From positions 1 through 7,136 of the forward strand of contig QQUK01000023.1 of the NCBI GenBank assembly GCA_008501655.1: DNA of 7,136 nt, written 5' to 3'. This DNA comes from Calditrichota bacterium. Its GTDB lineage: Bacteria > Zixibacteria > MSB-5A5 > GN15 > FEB-12. The stretch's first letter is position 1. Every line of letters starts with the position of its first letter. Position numbers and translations under genes: made by a program. Shown one piece after another: positions 1 to 5,701 of the stretch. The notes below the pieces were generated by a model that was not told the origin of the DNA, did no database searches, and worked only from the letters and a program-made list of their open reading frames with translations.

Positions 1-651
1 CTGATAACACTTTCTGATAATCTGACTTTGTGGGTACATCTGAAAATGACCGGACACTTTTTCTATAAGAAAAAAACCGAACCTGTCGAAAAACATGATC
101 TGGTTATTTTTAATTTCAAAAACAACGGCACAAAACATCTTCGCTTTAATGATTACCGCAGATTCGGAAGACTGCGCTTATACAAAACAGATGAAGTGAT
201 GGAGCAGAAAGGTCTCGTTGAACTTGGACCAGAACCTTTGACTCTTGATGTCGAAGAATTCGTATCAATCTGCAAAAGAACATCAAGGATGATTAAATCG
301 GCTCTGCTTGACCAATCATTTATTGTTGGTGTGGGAAATATCTACGCTGATGAATCTCTTTATGCTTCAAAAATTCATCCGAAAAAACTGACATCTTCGA
401 TCTCTCATAAAAAACTCAGAGAACTTCACGGCCATATTCAAGGGATATTAAATCTTGCGATTGATAATATGGGGTCATCGGTCGATACATATACTGGTAT
501 CAATGGGAAAGCGGGAACATATCAGGCATACTTGAAAGCATACAAACGGGAGGGTGAACCGTGTGAACGATGTAAACGAAAGATTGTGCGGTTGAAAATC
601 GGTTCCCGGTCGGCACATTTTTGCCCGGCGTGTCAAAAAGAAAAATCTTAG
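1..651 (+). CDS. mutM: Formamidopyrimidine-DNA glycosylase (Fpg/MutM), 5'-truncated by the window
   Basis: This is a base-excision repair enzyme that removes 8-oxoguanine and formamidopyrimidines and cuts the abasic site. The frame is open from base 1, so the gene starts outside the window. About 216 residues remain of a usual 270 or so. The catalytic N-terminal Pro-Glu and the beta-lobe lysine lie in the missing part. Family marks seen, in fragment numbering, are HLKMTG at 13-18 (the Met that fills the lesion void), DYRRFG at 51-56 (the Arg and Phe wedge residues), the helix-two-turn-helix signature GVGNIYADE at 110-118, and a C-terminal zinc finger C188-x2-C191-x16-C208-x2-C211 with SRSAHFCPACQ. 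The zinc finger and DYRRFG favour Fpg over Nei. The TTG at 28 is not a real start, because homology continues upstream of it. The TAG stop overlaps the stop of the convergent VOC gene. Everything visible is intact, so the product is probably functional. Confidence 0.95.
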   Translation: MITLSDNLTLWVHLKMTGHFFYKKKTEPVEKHDLVIFNFKNNGTKHLRFNDYRRFGRLRLYKTDEVMEQKGLVELGPEPLTLDVEEFVSICKRTSRMIKSALLDQSFIVGVGNIYADESLYASKIHPKKLTSSISHKKLRELHGHIQGILNLAIDNMGSSVDTYTGINGKAGTYQAYLKAYKREGEPCERCKRKIVRLKIGSRSAHFCPACQKEKS

Positions 652-1043
652 TTTTTCTCCTGTGTCATTTGAATCAGGTTCCCACAGGTATCATCAAATA
701 TTGCCATGATAACCATACCAACATCTGTCGGTTCTTTTGTAAATTTGACACCGCGTTTTTTCAATTCTTCATATACTTCATTAATATCATCAACAAATAA
801 CATCATTGCAGGCATGCCTTTTTCATAGATTGTTTTTTGATATTCCTGAGTAAAATCCATACCGTTCGGCTCAAGTAGTAACTCGGTACCATCCGGATCA
901 TCGTGAGATACTACTGTCAGCCACTTGTATTCTCCAATGGGGATGTCATGCTTGATTTTAAATCCTAAAATTTCCGTGTAAAACTTTTCAGCTTTTTCCT
1001 GATCATCTACTAGTACTGATGAAAGTTTAATTTTTAGATTCAC
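648..1043 (-). CDS. VOC-superfamily (glyoxalase/bleomycin-resistance-like) protein
   Basis: This is a 131-residue single-subunit VOC protein with two beta-alpha-beta-beta-beta halves. The first half contains VDDQEKAEKFYTEILGF (12-28) and WLTVVSHDDPDGTELLLEP (41-59). The second contains MLFVDDINEVYEELKKRGV (81-99) and the closing strand IFDDTCGNLIQM (115-126). The family is cytoplasmic and usually dimeric, and its substrates range from glyoxalase to dioxygenase to antibiotic-binding roles. The substrate here cannot be told. The positions that usually carry metal ligands appear replaced: Ser near residue 8 where strand 1 often has His, and Gln125 where the final strand often has Glu. The product may therefore bind a ligand rather than act as a metalloenzyme. 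The start is GTG at 1041-1043, chosen because AAAGGAG (1049-1055) lies five bases upstream of it and homology begins there. The gene is probably transcribed alone, since the large gene behind it ends in its own terminator. Confidence 0.9.
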   Translation of the reverse strand: MNLKIKLSSVLVDDQEKAEKFYTEILGFKIKHDIPIGEYKWLTVVSHDDPDGTELLLEPNGMDFTQEYQKTIYEKGMPAMMLFVDDINEVYEELKKRGVKFTKEPTDVGMVIMAIFDDTCGNLIQMTQEKN

Positions 1044-1093
1044 ACTTTCTCCTTTGAATTCAACATACGTAATTTCCTCTATCTCTTAACAAA

Positions 1094-1109
1094 ATCATAT
1101 TTGTATGAT
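1094..1109. repeat. Inverted repeat in the VOC 5' region
   Basis: ATCATA-TTTG-TATGAT is a perfect 6-bp inverted repeat with a 4-base loop. It continues outward with three more A/T pairs after one mismatch. It lies between the candidate VOC promoter and the VOC start. It could be a regulator binding site or a weak leader hairpin. The region is AT-rich, so chance is a real possibility. Confidence 0.35.
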
Positions 1110-1135
1110 GTTTTAACTATACTCTAATACTATTA

Positions 1136-1164
1136 AATATAGACGAATATTCTCCATGAAACAA
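1136..1164 (-). promoter_or_regulatory. Candidate sigma70-type promoter for the VOC gene
   Basis: On the minus strand, TTGTTT (1159-1164) is followed after 17 bases by TATATT (1136-1141). Transcription would start about 85 bases before the GTG. The -10 box is good and the -35 box is weak (TTGTTT). In DNA this AT-rich such matches occur by chance, so this is only a candidate. Confidence 0.35.
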
Positions 1165-1236
1165 GATTTTATATGGATGAAATATTTTCATAAAAAAATT
1201 TTTTAGGCTATTTCTGAATTTGGAAACTGCAAATAA

Positions 1237-1268
1237 AAACCCGCTGGAAGGGAACTGCCAGCGGGTTT
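1237..1268 (-). terminator. Intrinsic terminator of the large exoprotein gene
   Basis: There is a perfect 11-bp stem, AAACCCGCTGG paired with CCAGCGGGTTT, around a 10-base loop. On the minus strand it is followed by a T-rich tract (GGGTTTTTATTTG). It sits about 30 bases after the stop of the large gene at 1299. On the plus strand the tail is GTTTATTTATC, so it may also work, less well, in the other direction. It separates the large gene from the VOC gene. Confidence 0.9.
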
Positions 1269-1298
1269 ATTTATCTTAAACGATTAGTTTCGTCTAAA

Positions 1299-4200
1299 TT
1301 ATGGATGAGTCAGCGGAGTACCGCCGTTGAACATAAATTCAACCATGCGGACTACGTCACCAATATCCAGAACTTTGCTGCCGTCTACGTCAGCAACTTC
1401 CGGAACTGTTGGTGCTTCTTCACCCTGGAACATATAACCGACCATTTGTACTAAGTCAGTAATATCTACAGTTCCGTCAAGTGTAAAGTCGCCAGGAGTA
1501 TGGCCGACAACTACAACCTGACCTGAGAATGTACCCGGTGTACCTGAGAGGTCATAAGCGATATCAAAGAATGAATCGACTGTACCCCAGAGGAGACCAC
1601 CATTGTTTAATTCACAGGCACCGATATAATCAGCTACGTCCATTCTAATCTGAAGAACATCACCGCTCATACCAGCAAAACCGCCAGGAATAACAGTATT
1701 AACACATGGTACATTAAATCCACCAACAGCGATGGTTACATTGCTTAAGTCGTTTACATCTGCTCCGTCAATAGCAGCTGTACCCATATAAACATCGAAC
1801 CAATCATCTTCAAGATGGAATTTCTGTAATGTGTAAACAGTTCCCGGTACCGGTACATATGCTATCGGGATACCAACAGTGATGGTGTAATCTTCGACTT
1901 CACCATAAGTTGTTGATCCACATGGTGACATATCAGCTGCGACGCCTGAATAAGCAATACGGACACGCATAGTTTTGTCACCGGCTGATGTACCTTCCGG
2001 AGGAGTAATTGTTGCTGAGTAAGGACCATAACCAGTTTCAACATCCATGACAATTCTTTCGTCAGGATCATCAAAATCAAGATCAGCGTTCCAGTCAACC
2101 CAGATACCACAGTCATCAGATGAATATGCATTACCGTTTTCAACAGAGATAGGATAACCGGTTCCCGGTTCCATCAGGGTTGATAAACTTCTGTAATCAG
2201 CATAACCGTCACATGCAGATGAATTATTGATATCACCAACAGTTACGTTAGAGATATATTCATCACAGCCACCGGAAGCAGCACATGCTGAACATTCAAC
2301 TGACGTACACTCTACTTCGAAGTAATATTCAAAAGGACCGTTTGCGCAAGGATAGCCTTCATATACTGAAGGTCCTACAAATATCCAATAAGTTCCCGGA
2401 TTTACAGACATGGAAACAGATTGGGTTTCACATTCAAGCCCTGAAACATAAGGACTGAGAGCTGAAGCAGTTGCGCAATCCGGTGAGCCCGGTGTACCTG
2501 TTTCAACAAATCCTAAAATAAAGTCAAATTCGGCAGAACCGGTTAAGGTAATTTCTGAACATTCAGTTACTTCAAGTTCAAACCAGTCAGTGTCACGTGA
2601 GCTCAGATCTGCCCATGCATTACCACTTACTATTCCACCGCAAACAGCTGTACCGAATGCTTCCGGAACAGAGTTACAGCCACCATTGACATCGGAACCA
2701 CAAGGTTCACCTTCGTCAACAGCACCGGCAGGAATTGTGATTTCACAAGGAGCTGAACAGAATGTTGTCAAAACACCATTACCGGTATTTGAACTGTAAC
2801 CACCAAGTTCGATTACAAGAACCTGACCTGCGTATACAGGAATTTCAAGTTCTGAATCAACCCCGGTACCACCATCATCATCACAGCCTAATTCTGCACC
2901 AGCACATGAACCGTCATAAACGGCAATTCTGGTATCATAATCAGAACCTGAAGTAGAGATAGTAGCAAATCCATCACAGGTTGCTGTATATTCAAACCAA
3001 ACGTTTGCAGCAGTCTGACAGGCACCAGGACCGTCAAATGTCGCTAATTCAGTTGAATACGGAAGTTCTGTTACATCACCGATAACAGTTGCTTTATCGC
3101 AATCATCGTTATCTGGAGCATCACAGCCTTCAGCAGCTTCGATAATTAAATCGAAGTCGGCAAGACAATCAGGTGATGGCCATGAATCGACCATAATATA
3201 ATATGTACCTGGTTCAAGATGGACACAATTCATAACATATGGTCCTGAAGAACCGGTAGCTATATCAATACAAGATGCACCCGGGTCGGATGGACAAAGA
3301 TCAAACAGTCCGATACCGCCATAAGATTCACCTTTTGTATCTAACGTAATATTTACATCAACAGCGGATGATACTGTTACTTCATAAACAATATCTTCAC
3401 CACCGTCATAAAATCCCATACAGGTAGCATCATAGTCGTCAACACGACCACATGTAGTCTGACTGTAATCACCGTAAGGTAATGTCGGGATATCAATTTT
3501 CAATGGATCGAGACAGTTATCTCCCGGTTCGCCCGGATCCGGAATACCACAGGAAATTGTCATCAGACCATCACCTGCAGAACCAGTGGAATAACCACCG
3601 ACTTCAAGTAAGTATTCCTGACCTGAAACGACAGGGAAAGAGATTTCTGATTTATAACCGTCATCACCACATTCATCATCATTTGATGCGAGTAATGTAG
3701 TTAATCCACAGTCATTTCCGTCGTAGGCAGCTATTTTTGTATCGTAGAATGAATTACATAATGATACTGTTGCGACTCCATCACATGATGCAGTGTAGAC
3801 ATACCAGATATTTGGTCCGGTTGTATAACCAGCACCATCATTAGTAGCAGTTTCGGTTGAAAATGCAAAGTCTACAACATCACCGATTTCTTCAGCATTT
3901 GCACAATCGTCATTTGCCGGAGCTGGTGGAGGTTCAGAAACAGAAACAGTAAATGTGAAGTCCTGCTGTCCGCGAGCCTTTTCAGAGCCGGTCCAAACAG
4001 CATAGTAAACGGTTCCCGGTCCTGCGACATTATCCCAGGAAATAAGCGGGACAGATACACCATCACCACAGTCATAATATGAACCGGCATCAAAGTAAAT
4101 CTGATCAGCCGGATCACAGGTACAGGCTGTGAATAATGTTGCTGAAATTGTCGGAGGTGAAACAAGAGTTCCACAGTAATCAACAGAAACATCGTTTACT

Positions 4201-5384
4201 GCATAAGGAAGATCGATGGAATACCATACAGCATCCCAATCACCGATATCCGGATCACCAGGACAGTCAATGGTTGCACCAACGGTTGTACCGGAAACAG
4301 TCTGAGGATACGGACCGGTTATCGGTTCAGCATTAGCACATTCATCATTACCACCCGGAATCGGACAAGGATTATCAACACAGTTGAGTCCTTCGCTCCA
4401 GGTACCGCCTAAGGTAATACAATCTGCTTCGGTCATACCGTCATCACATGTAGGTGCAAACGGATCACCGGAACAGCAACGACCTGTCGGTGCGACATAA
4501 ATATCATCATTTACAGTGATATCATCAAGACCGAACAAATCAGCATCTATGCCATAATACTGGAATCCAAACATAAGATTGGTTTCCGAAGCATATGCGG
4601 AGATATCAAGAGAAACAAAATACCACTCATGTTCCGGATACGGAACAGAAAGTGAATTCCAGAACAGGGTCCAGCTTGAACCACCGTCTGTAGAAACATG
4701 AATATTAAAATCATGCGGATATGTATATCCCTGAAGCATCCAGAATTCAAGCTTCAAATCAGCAGCGCTTGAAGATGATACATCAAGTGCCGGGGTCAGA
4801 AGCCATTCATCCTGAGTAAATCCAGGAGCATGCCAGGTTACAAAAGCTCCCTGAGTACCACCGCCTGTAAAGGTCGTTTGGAAAAATCCATATCCAGGAT
4901 CTGTATTGAGCGTATCCCAGCCTGCAGGCGGGAAATCAATTCCTTCAAAATCTTCTGTTAAAAATATTGAACCTGGGGATCTTTTAATAGTTGGATGGCT
5001 TGTCATAAATGCGGCGCGTTTACCGTCGACAGACATACTTTTTGTAACAACCGGGTCTTTTCCCGGGCGCCATTCTTCTTTTACAGAGGTCATGGCTTCC
5101 TCAAATTGTTGCTGGGCTTCCATCTGAAGCATCTGCTCCTGAGCCATCTTTGCTTCGAGATCAGCAATCATTGCTTCTTTTGCTAAAATCTCAGCTTCAT
5201 ATTTCTGACCCTGTGGGGTATCAGAAAGGGATGATTTTATTGATGGTTTGTCCAAGAGTGCTTTTTCAGCTTGGAGAGCTTTAACATCTTCACGGTAAAT
5301 ACCGTCATTAAGTGCTAAAACTGTTACGGCCAACAACACAAACATAAAGGTGAAAAAGAAAATGCTCTTTCTACATTTAAACAT
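1299..5384 (-). CDS. Large secreted, Cys-rich multidomain protein with choice-of-anchor J, PPC-like, GEVEDY and dockerin-like domains
   Basis: This is a 1361-residue exported protein of unknown role, probably on the surface or released. A Sec signal peptide covers about residues 1-24 (KCRK, then a hydrophobic run, cut after VLA); there is no lipobox. Residues 31-105 are helical, rich in Glu, Gln and Ala, and probably a coiled coil. Then follow a choice-of-anchor J/cleaved-adhesin domain (141-294, with EDFEG, PPAGW, DEWLLTP and LDDITV), a six-Cys module (303-340), PPC-like beta modules starting near 346, 491, 622 and 759, a PCG-NGGCN module (892-1027), and a GEVEDY domain (about 1034-1170, ending in TYGEVEDYTI). 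An unassigned beta-rich part (1173-1294) precedes two EF-hand-like dockerin repeats (1299-1310 and 1332-1343). There are 50 cysteines, 49 of them after the signal peptide. No catalytic domain, LPXTG motif or type IX sorting domain is recognised. The ATG is supported by GAGGT (5391-5395) six bases upstream and by the signal peptide. Adhesion or glycan/matrix binding is an inference. Confidence 0.9.
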   Translation of the reverse strand: MFKCRKSIFFFTFMFVLLAVTVLALNDGIYREDVKALQAEKALLDKPSIKSSLSDTPQGQKYEAEILAKEAMIADLEAKMAQEQMLQMEAQQQFEEAMTSVKEEWRPGKDPVVTKSMSVDGKRAAFMTSHPTIKRSPGSIFLTEDFEGIDFPPAGWDTLNTDPGYGFFQTTFTGGGTQGAFVTWHAPGFTQDEWLLTPALDVSSSSAADLKLEFWMLQGYTYPHDFNIHVSTDGGSSWTLFWNSLSVPYPEHEWYFVSLDISAYASETNLMFGFQYYGIDADLFGLDDITVNDDIYVAPTGRCCSGDPFAPTCDDGMTEADCITLGGTWSEGLNCVDNPCPIPGGNDECANAEPITGPYPQTVSGTTVGATIDCPGDPDIGDWDAVWYSIDLPYAVNDVSVDYCGTLVSPPTISATLFTACTCDPADQIYFDAGSYYDCGDGVSVPLISWDNVAGPGTVYYAVWTGSEKARGQQDFTFTVSVSEPPPAPANDDCANAEEIGDVVDFAFSTETATNDGAGYTTGPNIWYVYTASCDGVATVSLCNSFYDTKIAAYDGNDCGLTTLLASNDDECGDDGYKSEISFPVVSGQEYLLEVGGYSTGSAGDGLMTISCGIPDPGEPGDNCLDPLKIDIPTLPYGDYSQTTCGRVDDYDATCMGFYDGGEDIVYEVTVSSAVDVNITLDTKGESYGGIGLFDLCPSDPGASCIDIATGSSGPYVMNCVHLEPGTYYIMVDSWPSPDCLADFDLIIEAAEGCDAPDNDDCDKATVIGDVTELPYSTELATFDGPGACQTAANVWFEYTATCDGFATISTSGSDYDTRIAVYDGSCAGAELGCDDDGGTGVDSELEIPVYAGQVLVIELGGYSSNTGNGVLTTFCSAPCEITIPAGAVDEGEPCGSDVNGGCNSVPEAFGTAVCGGIVSGNAWADLSSRDTDWFELEVTECSEITLTGSAEFDFILGFVETGTPGSPDCATASALSPYVSGLECETQSVSMSVNPGTYWIFVGPSVYEGYPCANGPFEYYFEVECTSVECSACAASGGCDEYISNVTVGDINNSSACDGYADYRSLSTLMEPGTGYPISVENGNAYSSDDCGIWVDWNADLDFDDPDERIVMDVETGYGPYSATITPPEGTSAGDKTMRVRIAYSGVAADMSPCGSTTYGEVEDYTITVGIPIAYVPVPGTVYTLQKFHLEDDWFDVYMGTAAIDGADVNDLSNVTIAVGGFNVPCVNTVIPGGFAGMSGDVLQIRMDVADYIGACELNNGGLLWGTVDSFFDIAYDLSGTPGTFSGQVVVVGHTPGDFTLDGTVDITDLVQMVGYMFQGEEAPTVPEVADVDGSKVLDIGDVVRMVEFMFNGGTPLTHP
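2757..3914 (-). repeat. Duplicated PPC-like module within the exoprotein gene
   Basis: Residues 491-612 (bases 3549-3914) and 759-876 (bases 2757-3110) are clear paralogous copies. Shared landmarks in the same order are NDDC, IGDV, STE-AT, a W-Y-YTA-CDG-AT block (NIWYVYTASCDGVAT and NVWFEYTATCDGFAT), YDT-IA-YDG, VGGYS/LGGYS, and a closing Cys. The module between them (622-750) is a more distant relative, as is the one starting at 346 (NDECANAEPI). The DNA copies are diverged, so the duplication is old. Confidence 0.8.
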
Positions 5385-5424
5385 ACACGTACCTCAATCT
5401 TTGTGTGATTAGTTACTCTTTATA

Positions 5425-5475
5425 TTAAAAAATGGACTCCGGCCAAGTATCGTCCCGACCGGGTAGTGATGTCAT
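5425..5475 (-). CDS. Possible leader peptide B (16 codons)
   Basis: The frame reads MTSLPGRDDTWPESIF followed by TAA. It is preceded by a very strong Shine-Dalgarno sequence, GAGGAGG (5483-5489), seven bases before the ATG. This is better than the ribosome-binding site of the exoprotein itself. Its ATG overlaps the stop of mini-ORF A as ATGA, so the two are probably coupled. It ends about 40 bases before the exoprotein ATG. The peptide has no membrane segment or metal-binding pattern and no run of one amino acid. The coding sequence holds a GC-rich hairpin and ends in a T6 tract. A regulatory leader peptide is the likeliest reading. It could also be a chance short frame, although the ribosome-binding site argues against that. 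Confidence 0.5.
   Translation of the reverse strand: MTSLPGRDDTWPESIF
5427..5462 (-). promoter_or_regulatory. Attenuator-like hairpin and U run inside mini-ORF B
   Basis: On the minus strand CCGGTC (5457-5462) can pair with GGCCGG (5439-5444), six pairs with one G-U, around a 12-base loop. A T6 run follows at 5427-5432, six bases after the stem. A competing weak stem, ACTT with GAGT around GGCCG, ends closer to the T run. Translation of mini-ORF B would cover both. Both stems are short, so real termination is uncertain. Confidence 0.35.
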
Positions 5476-5510
5476 AGGCTATCCTCCTCATTTGTTAGCG
5501 GTTGGTTCAT
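5472..5510 (-). CDS. Possible leader peptide A (12 codons)
   Basis: The frame reads MNQPLTNEEDSL followed by TGA. AGGAG (5515-5519) lies four bases before the ATG, a slightly short spacing. Its codons for Glu-Glu-Asp form the strong ribosome-binding site of mini-ORF B, and its TGA overlaps the next ATG. Ribosomes finishing A would therefore be placed on B. The peptide is acidic with no recognisable motif. It may be a coupling device rather than a functional product. Confidence 0.42.
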   Translation of the reverse strand: MNQPLTNEEDSL

Positions 5511-5511
5511 A

Positions 5512-5551
5512 GTACTCCTAACTAAATTTTAGTTTTTAAATCAGTAAGTAC
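5512..5551 (-). promoter_or_regulatory. Hairpin that would hide the mini-ORF A ribosome-binding site
   Basis: Read as minus-strand RNA, GUACUUACUGAUU (5539-5551) can pair with AGUUAGGAGUAC (5512-5523). This gives twelve pairs, three of them G-U, with one bulged A and a 15-base AU-rich loop. The 3' arm contains the whole AGGAG of mini-ORF A and ends two bases before its ATG. This layout would make translation of A, and through coupling of B, depend on opening the hairpin. Stability has not been computed. Confidence 0.35.
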
Positions 5552-5635
5552 ATAATAAAAGCAACTGAATCGTATCAGGATGCGCCACAGATGTCGTTTT
5601 TTGAGCAGTATTCGGATTTAGTTGGTTGCTTTATC

Positions 5636-5664
5636 AAAATAATGTTTAAAGCTATAAAGGTCAA
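5636..5664 (-). promoter_or_regulatory. Candidate sigma70-type promoter for the exoprotein leader
   Basis: TTGACC (5659-5664, minus strand) is followed after exactly 17 bases by TATTTT (5636-5641). The -35 box matches five of six consensus positions and the -10 box four of six. It lies just after the ABC ATPase gene and gives the exoprotein its own transcription start. Lineages with divergent sigma factors may use other elements. Confidence 0.5.
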
Positions 5665-5701
5665 GACATTAATCAAATATAATGTTAATTAATGCCCATT
5701 A

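Larger units (their letters stand above)
5385..5701 (-). other. Long leader / intergenic region upstream of the exoprotein gene
   Basis: This 317-base stretch lies between the ABC ATPase stop and the exoprotein ATG. Read on the minus strand it holds, in order, a candidate promoter (5636-5664), an imperfect long-range stem (5558-5565 with 5625-5632), a hairpin that would cover a ribosome-binding site (5512-5551), two overlapping mini-ORFs (5510-5472 and 5475-5425), a GC hairpin with a U run, and the exoprotein ribosome-binding site (5391-5395). I could not match it to any riboswitch class I know. From the candidate promoter the untranslated leader would be about 240 bases long. Confidence 0.6.

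Noticed and set aside
28..30. TTG as the start of mutM
   Set aside because: The frame is open upstream to base 1, and residues before it (LSDNLTLWVHL) continue Fpg homology, so the gene is simply cut by the window.
1177..1206. ATGAAA-TAT-TTTCAT and A7T6 palindromes
   Set aside because: They lie in very AT-rich DNA, where such symmetry is expected by chance, and nothing nearby gives them a role.
1862..2143. 93-residue minus-strand ORF inside the exoprotein gene
   Set aside because: It lies in another frame of a gene with clear domain homology throughout and has low-complexity hydrophobic content. It is a shadow.
2590..5186. Several plus-strand ORFs of 60-75 codons antisense to the exoprotein, some His-rich
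   Set aside because: The His runs come from antisense reading of Asp codons in the acidic exoprotein. I see no ribosome-binding site or homology.
5310..5384. Lipoprotein signal peptide on the exoprotein
   Set aside because: The only early Cys is residue 4, before the hydrophobic core. No lipobox Cys follows VTVLA.
5385..5701. Known riboswitch (c-di-GMP, preQ1, cobalamin or SAM type) in the leader
   Set aside because: No consensus core of these classes could be matched by eye on either strand.
5670..5701. Terminator for the ABC ATPase transcript after its stop
   Set aside because: CATTAAT/ATTAATG can pair but is all A/T with no U run, so read-through into the exoprotein leader cannot be excluded.
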